Assembly (NCBI GenBank): GCA_023667095.1
Contig: JAMPAT010000006.1
Location: forward strand, 62,001 to 126,000
Direction: 5' to 3'
Length of the DNA stretch: 64,000 nucleotides
DNA from: Bacteroidales bacterium
Lineage (GTDB): Bacteria; Bacteroidota; Bacteroidia; Bacteroidales; UBA932
Shown here: positions 45,199-54,019 of the stretch, piece after piece
Numbering within the stretch: the first letter of the stretch is position 1
Layout of the letters: each line of letters opens with the position of its first letter
Program-made: the position numbers and the translations under genes
The notes under the pieces: model-generated
What the model saw: only the letters and a program-made list of their open reading frames with translations
Database searches by the model: none
What the model was told of the DNA's origin: nothing

Positions 45199-46644
45199 AT
45201 GAAAAAGATATTGCTTTTCATTGCATTTCTGTCTGCATTCAGTATATGTGCTGTCTCGTGTGAGCGTACACCGGAGCCGGAGGGAAACGGCAAGGACCAG
45301 ACAGACCGCGCTGCGCGGAATATAGAAAGGGCCATGGCAATCACAGATGCCGCCGCTTCCGTATATATCAGTTCCGAACTTGGCATGTTCAAATACTATA
45401 ATCCTTATACTGCACAGGTGACAGACAGAGGATATGAGAATATATGGGAGTATTCAAGTGCCTTTGAGGCCGTTGCCAATATCCTGTATGCGCTTCACCT
45501 GCAGAAGGAGGCCGGAAATACAGAACTGTATGACATGCATTTCTCCAGGTACAGGACTCTTCTTGACCGTCTGTATCAGGGAATGGCATTCTATGAAGGG
45601 ACATATTCGCTTACATCCTACACCAAGAACAGCAGGAACTGGACTGTATATGGCGTTCCGAGGGCATCAGCCCCTGGTACCAACAATGTGTCGGGAATCC
45701 TGAATGTGTATGATGACCAGATGTGGATTATAAGGGACTTCATCGAAGTCTACCATGCTACAGGCGACAGGAGCTATCTTGAAAAGGCAGAATACCTTGC
45801 GGAATATGTTATCGATGGCTTTGACTGCCACATAGACGGGGACGGCAAGGAGTATGGCGGAATCACATGGGGCCCTGGATATGTAACCAAACATTCATGC
45901 AGCAACGGACCTTTCATAAGCCCTCTTGTCTGGCTTTCAGACATATATAAAGGTAAAGGAGAAAAGGCAGACCGCTACTTTATCGACCCTTCTGACAGGA
46001 AGACAAGGAAGATTGAAAAGATGGACAAGGCTGAGTATTTCCTTTCTTACGCGAAAAAGGTATATGACTACCAGAAGTCGCATCTCCTCAGGGCAGACGG
46101 CGTATATGCCGATATGATGGGAGGTGATGACACTGGCGGAAAAGTCGTGTACGAGACAGTTGACGGTGTGAAGTACCGAAAGCATACCAACCTCAAGGAT
46201 GCTACAGGAAAGGCGTATTCCTATAACAGCGGTGCAATCCTTTCCGGTGCAGCAGACCTTTACAGGGTCACAGGCGACAATTCATATCTGATGGATATAC
46301 AGTCGCTTACTGATGCGAGCTTCAAGTATTTTGCAGAGCCGGATGCCACTGTCAATGGGCTTTATACCTATGATTTCAGCGGAAACAACAGCTGGTTCAA
46401 TTCTGTGCTCCTCAGGGGATATATCGATGCATATCCTGCATATAGCGGTGCTGCTCTTCCTGTTGACAGCTTCCAGCAGGTCTATGACCATGCGTATGAG
46501 AACTATCTCTATGAGGGACTGATGCCTAACAGCCTGTATCTCGGATGGGCAAATGACCGTAGCAAGAGGACTGTAAGGGGGCGTGACCAGTTTGCGTATG
46601 CGGCCCAGTTTGCACTGCTTGCCCGATATGAATTGGAAAACTAA
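45199..46644 (+). CDS. GH76 endo-alpha-1,6-mannanase-type lipoprotein
   Basis: I start at 45199, which gives a lipoprotein signal peptide (MKKILLFIAFLSAF, lipobox AVSC); the frame from 45145 adds 18 residues that overlap the stem-loop tail. The mature protein is an alpha6/alpha6 barrel of the GH76 family. The catalytic pair is the Asp-Asp of VYDDQMW (Asp172/Asp173). Family helices with WEYSSAFEAVANI and KAYSYNSGAILSGAADLYR are present. GH76 enzymes cut the alpha-1,6-mannan backbone of fungal mannan. The lipobox and operon position suggest a cell-surface enzyme. SusC follows 15 bases downstream. Confidence 0.85.
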   Translation: MKKILLFIAFLSAFSICAVSCERTPEPEGNGKDQTDRAARNIERAMAITDAAASVYISSELGMFKYYNPYTAQVTDRGYENIWEYSSAFEAVANILYALHLQKEAGNTELYDMHFSRYRTLLDRLYQGMAFYEGTYSLTSYTKNSRNWTVYGVPRASAPGTNNVSGILNVYDDQMWIIRDFIEVYHATGDRSYLEKAEYLAEYVIDGFDCHIDGDGKEYGGITWGPGYVTKHSCSNGPFISPLVWLSDIYKGKGEKADRYFIDPSDRKTRKIEKMDKAEYFLSYAKKVYDYQKSHLLRADGVYADMMGGDDTGGKVVYETVDGVKYRKHTNLKDATGKAYSYNSGAILSGAADLYRVTGDNSYLMDIQSLTDASFKYFAEPDATVNGLYTYDFSGNNSWFNSVLLRGYIDAYPAYSGAALPVDSFQQVYDHAYENYLYEGLMPNSLYLGWANDRSKRTVRGRDQFAYAAQFALLARYELEN

Positions 46645-46659
46645 CTAAATAACCATTAT

Positions 46660-49600
46660 ATGAGAAAATACGATAAATCAAGATCGTGCTTTTCGAGCAT
46701 AGTTGTGGCGCTGCTCCTTATGGTGTGCGCGCCAGTGCTGATATCCGCCCAGAATGCCATGAAGGTATCTGGAGTTGTGACTGACGACACCGGTCTCCCT
46801 GTTATCGGTGCCAGCGTCATGGTCAAGGGACATGTTACAGGTGTACCTACAGACCTTGACGGAAACTATCAGATTGAAGTTGCACCGGATGCAGTCCTTG
46901 AATTTTCTTCAGTCGGCCTGACCACTGTGGAGATACCTGTAAACGGACGTGCCGTCATCAATGTAAGGATGGAGCCGGACAACACATTCCTCAACGAGAG
47001 TGTCGTTGTAGGATACGGTACACAGAAAAAAGGCTCGATTACAGGTGCTGTCGCTGCCGTAAACAGCGATGACATAATCAAGACAAAGTCTGAGAACCCT
47101 ATGAACATGCTCACAGGGCGTCTGTCAGGACTCCGTGTATGGCAGAAAAGTGCCGAGCCTGGTTCATATAACGCATCCATAGACATCCGTGGAATGGGTG
47201 GCGTGCTTGTGATTATAGATGGTGTCCCGCGCGAAACAGCCGATTTCAACAGGCTTAATGCTGCGGATATCGACAATGTTTCAATCCTCAAGGATGCTGC
47301 AGCTGCCATCTATGGTGTACGTGGAGGCAACGGTGTGCTCCTTGTTACCACAAAGAAGGGAAGCGAGGGAAAGACCAAGGTGAACTATAACGGTTCATTT
47401 ACATTCCAGACCCCGTCTTCGTTCCCTGGAGTTGCTGACCCTGTGGATGCCATGCTCCTCTATAACGAGAAGGCTATGAATGTAGTGCATAACGGAAGCC
47501 CTGCATTCACAGAGGAATACCTGGAAAAATACAGGTCAGGTGAACTTACCGGTGCAGACTGGAACAGCCTTATGATTGCCAAATGGGCACCTCAGACCCA
47601 GCATGACCTTAGCATAAGCGGTGGAAACGAGAAAATCCAGTTCTATACGAGCATGGGCTATATCTACCAGGACAGCTTCTTCAAGTCTGGTGACCTGAAC
47701 TATAACAAGTATAATCTGAGGGCTAATATCACTGCGGAGATTGCGAGGGGACTTAAGTTCGACCTTAATGTGTCCGGGCTTATCGATGACCAGAACAACC
47801 CTTATTTCAGTTCTGTTGACCTTATCAAGCAGTATTGGGCGCAGGGACCGCTTGCGCCTGCATATATCGATGAGGCACAGACAATGTTCAATGCAGACGG
47901 CCTTGACCTTATGAACAACCCTGTTGCAATGATGACTTCCGATGTCTCCGGATACAGGAAATACAACAAGAAGACATTCAACGCAGCAGCTACGCTTTCA
48001 TACGATTTCGGGGAGGCTGCAGATGTTCTCAGGGGACTTAGCGCAAGGGGAATGTTCAGCTACGATTTCCGTCAGGACAACAACGAGATTTTCCGCAAGG
48101 AATTCTATCTCTACCAGAAAGATGCCCTGACCGGAGAATATATACCTAAGCAGTATCCTGACCATACCAACAGGCTCCGCAAGGAGAACTACACTAAGCA
48201 GCAGACACTTGGACAGGTTATGCTGAACTACGACAGGACATTTGCTGAAAAGCATCATGTCGGTGCCCTGTTCGGATATGAGGCACAGGTGCGCAAGGGT
48301 GACAACTACTATGCCCTCGGTGAGCTCGCCACAGGTTCTGCAACACTGACTGCGCTTAACGGACAGGGGCAGCTTATCGGTACCAACACCGGTCTCGGTG
48401 ACCTTTACGACATTGCCTACCAGTCTCTTGTCGGGCGTCTGAACTACTCTTATGATGACCGTTACCTTATTGAAGGGCAGTTCCGTTATGATGGCTCTAC
48501 CAAATTTGCCCCTGGGCACCAGTGGGGCTTCTTCCCTTCAGTGTCCGTAGGATGGAGAATTTCCGAGGAGCCTTTCTTCAGGAACAGTGCGGCGGCATCA
48601 GTCGTGAACCAGCTTAAGCTCCGTGCCAGCTACGGTATGACAGGAGACGACTCGGCAAGCGGATTCAACTACCAGTGGGTTTCCGGCTACAGGTACAAAG
48701 GCGGTGAGACAAATGACAAAGGCTGGTACACTGGCTATGCCCCAGGATACTATTTCGGGAACGAGTGGGTATATAACGTAGAGCCTCAGCCTCTTCCTAA
48801 TGTTGACATTACATGGCTTGTGATGAAGACATTCGATGTAGGAGTTGACTTCCAGGCATGGAACGGTATGCTCGGCCTCTCTTTTGACTATTTCTACCGT
48901 CTGAGGACAGGGATGATGGCGTCAAGCAGCACAGAACTTCCTACAGTGGTCGGTGCTACAGCCCCTATGAGGAATGCAAACTCTGACTGCCACTTCGGAC
49001 TTGAGCTCGAACTCAGCCACAGGAACAAGGTCGGTGACTTCATGTACGAAATCAAGGGTATGGCGACAGTTACAAGGCAGAAAGTTGTCAACAATGTCTC
49101 CATAAGGAAATTCGGAAACCGCTATGACCAGTGGAGGAATGACAACCTTACGGACCGCTACCAGGGTGTCCAGTTCGGATATGAAGGAGCAGGACGATAC
49201 GAAAGCTGGAATGACATCTGGTCGTATCCTGTCTACAAGGACAACAATGTGCTGCCTGGTGACTATAAGTATGTTGACTGGAACGGTGATGGAGAGATAA
49301 ACGGAAACGATATGCATCCATACGCATACGACCAGACTCCTTGGCTTAACTACAGCCTTGATTTCAGGCTCAGCTGGAAGTCGCTTGACTTCAGTATGCT
49401 GTTCCAGGGAAGTGCGCTTGGCTCATTCCGGTACGAAGAGCCGCTGTACAATATCTGGGGCAATACGAACGGTGCCGGCGGAGTGCTCAACCAGTATCTT
49501 GACAGGTGGCATCCGGCCAATGGCTCATATGATATATATGACCCGTCTCTCGAATGGGTAAGCGGATACTATGGATATACAGGGCACTATCCTGATGCAA

Positions 49601-49845
49601 ACTCTGATTTCAACAGGGTAAACTCGGCTTTCCTGCGTCTCAAGAGCATTGAGATAGGATATACATTGCCTAAGTTCAAGTCACACGGAATGAGGGATTT
49701 CGGACTCAGGATATTCTTCAATGCCTATAACCCGTTGACAATTACAAAGGTCAAATTCGTTGATCCGGAGCATCCAGGTGATGATCTCGGACGTCTGTAT
49801 CCTCTTAACAAGACCTATACGCTCGGTCTGAACCTTTCATTCTAA
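46660..49845 (+). CDS. SusC/RagA-type TonB-dependent outer-membrane transporter
   Basis: This 1061-residue protein has a signal peptide ending ISAQ. Residues 33-110 form a CarboxypepD_reg domain (SGVVTDDTGLPVIGASVMVKG), followed by a plug domain with VVVGYGTQKKGSITGAVA and GVRGGNGVLLVTTKKG, and a 22-strand barrel ending in aromatic TYTLGLNLSF. It is the glycan importer of the locus and works with the SusD lid and a TonB-ExbBD system. Its stop overlaps an upstream-frame start of the susD gene. By context the substrate is alpha-manno-oligosaccharide. Confidence 0.96.
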   Translation: MRKYDKSRSCFSSIVVALLLMVCAPVLISAQNAMKVSGVVTDDTGLPVIGASVMVKGHVTGVPTDLDGNYQIEVAPDAVLEFSSVGLTTVEIPVNGRAVINVRMEPDNTFLNESVVVGYGTQKKGSITGAVAAVNSDDIIKTKSENPMNMLTGRLSGLRVWQKSAEPGSYNASIDIRGMGGVLVIIDGVPRETADFNRLNAADIDNVSILKDAAAAIYGVRGGNGVLLVTTKKGSEGKTKVNYNGSFTFQTPSSFPGVADPVDAMLLYNEKAMNVVHNGSPAFTEEYLEKYRSGELTGADWNSLMIAKWAPQTQHDLSISGGNEKIQFYTSMGYIYQDSFFKSGDLNYNKYNLRANITAEIARGLKFDLNVSGLIDDQNNPYFSSVDLIKQYWAQGPLAPAYIDEAQTMFNADGLDLMNNPVAMMTSDVSGYRKYNKKTFNAAATLSYDFGEAADVLRGLSARGMFSYDFRQDNNEIFRKEFYLYQKDALTGEYIPKQYPDHTNRLRKENYTKQQTLGQVMLNYDRTFAEKHHVGALFGYEAQVRKGDNYYALGELATGSATLTALNGQGQLIGTNTGLGDLYDIAYQSLVGRLNYSYDDRYLIEGQFRYDGSTKFAPGHQWGFFPSVSVGWRISEEPFFRNSAAASVVNQLKLRASYGMTGDDSASGFNYQWVSGYRYKGGETNDKGWYTGYAPGYYFGNEWVYNVEPQPLPNVDITWLVMKTFDVGVDFQAWNGMLGLSFDYFYRLRTGMMASSSTELPTVVGATAPMRNANSDCHFGLELELSHRNKVGDFMYEIKGMATVTRQKVVNNVSIRKFGNRYDQWRNDNLTDRYQGVQFGYEGAGRYESWNDIWSYPVYKDNNVLPGDYKYVDWNGDGEINGNDMHPYAYDQTPWLNYSLDFRLSWKSLDFSMLFQGSALGSFRYEEPLYNIWGNTNGAGGVLNQYLDRWHPANGSYDIYDPSLEWVSGYYGYTGHYPDANSDFNRVNSAFLRLKSIEIGYTLPKFKSHGMRDFGLRIFFNAYNPLTITKVKFVDPEHPGDDLGRLYPLNKTYTLGLNLSF

Positions 49846-49862
49846 TGTTAAACCGGAATATT

Positions 49863-51953
49863 ATGAAAAACAGAATACTATATTCAATAATAGTCCTTTT
49901 GTCAGTGGTGTCCTGCATTGATATGGACAGGACGCCGAAGAACATCTGGACTGATGATGACCTTCTGACAACCAATGCCGGAGTCAAGGTCTATCTGGCA
50001 AGGCTATATGCCCAGATGCCTTGGGAGGACTTCAAGTATATGGCCCAGTGGGGCTTCAACCGTTCTTCATGGCTTGGCGCACTCGGAATCGAAGGTACAG
50101 GAGAAGCAATCAACCGTGACGGTATAAGCACGTCATTTACAGGTGAGGACAACGCATGGTGGGGCAATTCATTCACGCTTATCCGTGAGGCCAATCACCT
50201 TATCGAGACCCTTCCGTCATACGCGGACAATTTCGCGGAGCTTGAGGTGAACAACTATATAGGGCAGGCATATTTCGTAAGGGCATATTCATTCTACCAG
50301 ATGGCCCGCCGCTATGGCGGTGTACCTCTTACGCTCAAGGAAGCGCAGTACAATGGTGATGCTGCTCAGTTCGAGATACCGCGTTCAACAGAGGAGGAGA
50401 CCTGGAACCAGATTCTTTCAGACTTCGACATGGCAGCAGAACTTCTTGCAGCACAGTCGACAATTGCCGGTACAGCCAACAGATATGTGGCACTTGCATT
50501 CAAGGCAGAAGCAATGCTCTATGCCGGTTCCGTTGCGAAATACAATGAGACAGTCCAGGGCGGTCTGACAGGTTTCGGAAGCAAGACCGGAGTGCGTGTA
50601 ATGGGATTTGACCCGTCTACATCAAAGACCGCATCGGAGAAATATTTTGCAGAGGCCTACAAGGCTGCGAGGGAGGTAATCAAGAGCGGACGCTTCTCCT
50701 TGCGCAAGGCAGCTTCCGATACCCCTGAGGCAAAGTACCAGAATATGGTAGACCTTTTCTCTGACCTTTCATGTTCAGAGAATATGCTCGCAAGGGAATA
50801 TGAATATCCTACACTGGCACATGGACTTGATGCCTATAGCTCCCCTTACCTGTGGCATCATCCCCTTTCTGGAGGCACATGCCCTACACTTGACTTCATT
50901 GAGCTTTATGACTGGCCTGAGACATTTGCAGGCGGACTCAGCAGGAGATATGCCGACGGAAGGCTCCGTGTTACTGACGGCAATAGCTGTGGAGAGGGCA
51001 AATACCTGATGTTCAACAGTACATACGAATTCTTTGCTGATGCGGAGCCTCGTCTCAGGGCATATGTGATTTTCCCTGGGGACCGTTTCAGGAACACTGA
51101 CATAGAGGTATATCTCGGGGTATATACCGGAAACTCGTCAAATGGCATCTCACCATTCTTCAGCTCCTATTCATACAGCAACGCATCAAATCCATACACC
51201 GGACTTGATGCATACGGCAAGGCTCCCAAGACACTGTATATGACAGGAAATCCAGCGCAGCCTGAGACTGTGAAGCTTGCGGACGGCAAAGTGATGAACT
51301 CTGCCGGTGCAAACGGTCCTTTCTATAATTATAAGGAAGCAACATTGACAGGGCTCCATCTCCGTAAATATCTTGATCCGGATGCTACTCTGGAGAATAT
51401 CGGAGAGGGTATGTCTGACCAGCCTTTCATCCTTATGCGCTATGCTGATGTACTTCTTGCAGCAGCCGAGTCTGCTGTCGAGCTTTCGCTTGCAGGAGCA
51501 GCATGTCCTGTTGAAGGTGATGACATGCTGCAGGTTGCGACTGAGGCAATCCAGGATATCCAGAAAAGGGCAGGTGCGAATGTACTTGAGGGCAAGCTGG
51601 CAGGTGACATCGTTTCACGTGACCTTGTCCGCAAGGAACGCCGCAAGGAGCTTGCATTTGAGCAGAAGACCAAATGGGACCTTAGACGCTGGAGGGTTAT
51701 CGACTACGCCAACAGGGACGGCTTCTGGTGCGACGGACGCAGCAAGTCAGCCTACAGCAACGACACAAGGTTCCGCTTCCGCGGTATCTTCCCGTTCTAT
51801 TCAACTGATTCAGGCAAATGGTTCTTTGATACTCACTTTGACAATATCGGCAACAAGGAGTTCAGCTATAATGTGGTTGACTACTATTTCAGCATACCGG
51901 GCAGTGAGGTTACAAAGAGCCCTGTGATAGATCAGCAGCCTAACAGATATTAA
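49863..51953 (+). CDS. SusD/RagB family glycan-binding lipoprotein
   Basis: This is the surface lid of the SusCD pair. I start at 49863 because MKNRILYSIIVLLSVVSC is a full lipoprotein signal peptide; an ATG at 49845 overlaps the SusC stop (TAATG) and adds six residues. The SusD fold is visible: YFVRAYSFYQMARRYGGVPL, the TPR helices, PFILMRYADVLLAAAESAVE and VRKERRKELAFEQKTKWDLRR. At about 696 residues it is longer than most family members; the extra length lies in the loop-rich middle (about 300-480) where ligand contacts are expected. It precedes the DUF3823 gene by 21 bases. Confidence 0.94.
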   Translation: MKNRILYSIIVLLSVVSCIDMDRTPKNIWTDDDLLTTNAGVKVYLARLYAQMPWEDFKYMAQWGFNRSSWLGALGIEGTGEAINRDGISTSFTGEDNAWWGNSFTLIREANHLIETLPSYADNFAELEVNNYIGQAYFVRAYSFYQMARRYGGVPLTLKEAQYNGDAAQFEIPRSTEEETWNQILSDFDMAAELLAAQSTIAGTANRYVALAFKAEAMLYAGSVAKYNETVQGGLTGFGSKTGVRVMGFDPSTSKTASEKYFAEAYKAAREVIKSGRFSLRKAASDTPEAKYQNMVDLFSDLSCSENMLAREYEYPTLAHGLDAYSSPYLWHHPLSGGTCPTLDFIELYDWPETFAGGLSRRYADGRLRVTDGNSCGEGKYLMFNSTYEFFADAEPRLRAYVIFPGDRFRNTDIEVYLGVYTGNSSNGISPFFSSYSYSNASNPYTGLDAYGKAPKTLYMTGNPAQPETVKLADGKVMNSAGANGPFYNYKEATLTGLHLRKYLDPDATLENIGEGMSDQPFILMRYADVLLAAAESAVELSLAGAACPVEGDDMLQVATEAIQDIQKRAGANVLEGKLAGDIVSRDLVRKERRKELAFEQKTKWDLRRWRVIDYANRDGFWCDGRSKSAYSNDTRFRFRGIFPFYSTDSGKWFFDTHFDNIGNKEFSYNVVDYYFSIPGSEVTKSPVIDQQPNRY

Positions 51954-51974
51954 CAGAAAAAAGGTATTGACAAT

Positions 51975-52793
51975 ATGAGAAAGATAGCATTATATACAAT
52001 TGCTGTTTCAGGACTCATGTCCATGGCATCATGCTCGCTGTTCAAGCTGGACAACTATGAGGCTCCGGACGAGACTTTGAAGGGCCGTGTCATGGATATG
52101 GACGGCAATCCTGTCCTGACTGACCAGGGAAGCGAGGGAATCCGCGTGCGTCTGCTTGACCTTGAGTGGGAGGATGCCGGGAATGAGGTGACACCGCAGG
52201 ACTTCAACTGCAGGCCTGACGGGACATTCCAGAACACAAAGCTGTTCCCTGGAAGATACAATGTGACTGTTGACGGTCCGTTCGTCCCTATCGTGATGGA
52301 TGATGCCCAGGGGGTTCCTGTGCTTGACGGGTCACAGGATATCAATATCAGGAAGGGAGTCCCTTGTGAAGTTGACTTCTATGTGCAGCCTTTCCTGAAG
52401 GTTGAATTCGAGGACTACCCTCAGGTAGCTGACGGAAAGGTTGTTGCAAAGGTGCGTGTCTCACGCGCAATCTCGAGGAATGACCTTAAGGCAGCAATCA
52501 GCAAGACCGGTGACTGGAAAGATGAGTATGCCAATGTCACTGACATACAGCTCTATGTCGGCTACAACCCGAGTGTCGGATACAGGTCGCACGACAATGA
52601 GTGGTCAAGCTATGTTGAATACAGCGGTTCTTCATTCGAGTCAAAGCTTGGGCAGGTTATAGAGCTGCGTACCAACGGTGTAATCCCGTCCGGACGCCAG
52701 ATGTATGTACGTGTTGCAGCGCGTATCAACTACGAGACAGCAAACGTACGCCGCTATAACTATACAGAGACATTCGAGGTCCTTATACCTTAA
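51975..52793 (+). CDS. DUF3823 lipoprotein
   Basis: This 272-residue lipoprotein has a signal peptide ending MASC. It belongs to the DUF3823 group that follows SusC/SusD genes in many Bacteroidetes loci: DNYEAPDETLKGRVMDMDGNP, the RVRLLDLEW segment and PDGTFQNTKLFPGRYNVTVDGPF form a first beta domain, and VKVRVSRAIS with a second beta domain ends the protein. Members are thought to be surface glycan-binding proteins; the ligand here would be mannan by context. It sits 16 bases before the second GH76 gene. Confidence 0.85.
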   Translation: MRKIALYTIAVSGLMSMASCSLFKLDNYEAPDETLKGRVMDMDGNPVLTDQGSEGIRVRLLDLEWEDAGNEVTPQDFNCRPDGTFQNTKLFPGRYNVTVDGPFVPIVMDDAQGVPVLDGSQDINIRKGVPCEVDFYVQPFLKVEFEDYPQVADGKVVAKVRVSRAISRNDLKAAISKTGDWKDEYANVTDIQLYVGYNPSVGYRSHDNEWSSYVEYSGSSFESKLGQVIELRTNGVIPSGRQMYVRVAARINYETANVRRYNYTETFEVLIP

Positions 52794-52808
52794 TCCTGTC
52801 TGAAGAAC

Positions 52809-54014
52809 ATGAAAAAAGGTTTGTCCATATTGATGATTCTTGTGGCCGTATCCTGCTGCAGCTCATGCGGCAAGGACGGCAGCAAGAATCGCACATCATG
52901 GAATTTTTCCTATGATGATGCAATAACAGCGTTTGATGCATTCAATTCCAGCCTGTTTGAGCAGGGAAGGGGAGTCTATGCAAGGGATACCGGCAAGTCC
53001 GGCTCTGTTGCAGTAGGCTGGACCCAGGCCATGATGTTTGACATGATAATGAATGCCTGCAGGCTGACAGGGGACGAAAAATATTCGGATCTCATGAGAC
53101 AGCACTATGAGGGATTCAAGGCCGCCTTTACCTTTGACTGGTATGACTATAGCCATTGGGACCTCTATGACGACATGATGTGGTGGGTAGGCTCCCTTGC
53201 AAGGGCCTGGCTGCTTACCGGTGATGAAGAATATCTCCGTGTTTCGGAAGAAGGCTTCAGGAGGGTATGGGACGGCAAGCCGTCGGACTTTGACGGTACA
53301 GGCTGGAGCGAGCTTGATGCAAAAGGCTCCTTCGGAGGTGACGACAATCCGCAGTATGGCGACGGCATGTACTGGGACTGGAAATTCGGGCGTATCGGAA
53401 AGATGGCCTGCATCAACTATCCTACTGTCATAGCTGCTATGGAACTTTACAATGGAACCGGCAAGGCAGAGTATCTTGAAAAGGCAAAGAAAGTCTACAA
53501 ATGGGCTTCAGAGAACCTTTTCAATGCTTCGACAGGTGCCGTGGCCGACTCAAAGCATGATGGAAACAGCAGCCCTGCCTGGACTATGCTTGTGTACAAC
53601 CAGGCGACTGCCATGGGGGCTGCAGCAATGCTCTACCTTGAGACAGGCGACCGGAAGTACCTTGACCATGCATGTGCTGCAATGGACTATATTGTCCGTG
53701 AGAAAAGTACTGCCAGCAATGTCATCAAGCCAGAGGGTAATGTCGACCAGTCCAGCCTTACTGATGAGATGGGTATCTACAATGCAATCCTTGCCCAGTA
53801 TATACCGATCCTCATCAATGACTGCGGCCAGGACCAGTATATCGGGTTTATCGAGAAAAGCATCGAGACCGGCTGGCAGAACAGGGACTCAAGGAACCTT
53901 ACCAACAAGTTCCTTGAGAAGAGGCTTGCTGCAGGCCAGCCTGTGTCTGCATACACAGCCTCGGGTGTCCCTGCGCTGATGCTGACATTCCCAGGAATCA
54001 AGGACAGGAAATAG
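52809..54014 (+). CDS. GH76 alpha-1,6-mannanase, second copy
   Basis: This 401-residue lipoprotein has a signal peptide ending VAVSCC. The alpha6/alpha6 barrel and the catalytic Asp-Asp of LYDDMMWW (Asp121/Asp122) identify it as GH76. It also has WDWKFGRIGKMACINYPTVIAA and WTMLVYNQATAMGAAAMLY, which line the active-site cleft in the family. It is shorter than the first GH76 and only distantly similar, so the two are not a recent duplication. It may differ in location (surface or periplasm) or in preferred chain length. It is the last gene of operon 1 and converges with the regulator. Confidence 0.88.
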   Translation: MKKGLSILMILVAVSCCSSCGKDGSKNRTSWNFSYDDAITAFDAFNSSLFEQGRGVYARDTGKSGSVAVGWTQAMMFDMIMNACRLTGDEKYSDLMRQHYEGFKAAFTFDWYDYSHWDLYDDMMWWVGSLARAWLLTGDEEYLRVSEEGFRRVWDGKPSDFDGTGWSELDAKGSFGGDDNPQYGDGMYWDWKFGRIGKMACINYPTVIAAMELYNGTGKAEYLEKAKKVYKWASENLFNASTGAVADSKHDGNSSPAWTMLVYNQATAMGAAAMLYLETGDRKYLDHACAAMDYIVREKSTASNVIKPEGNVDQSSLTDEMGIYNAILAQYIPILINDCGQDQYIGFIEKSIETGWQNRDSRNLTNKFLEKRLAAGQPVSAYTASGVPALMLTFPGIKDRK

Positions 54015-54019
54015 GGAAG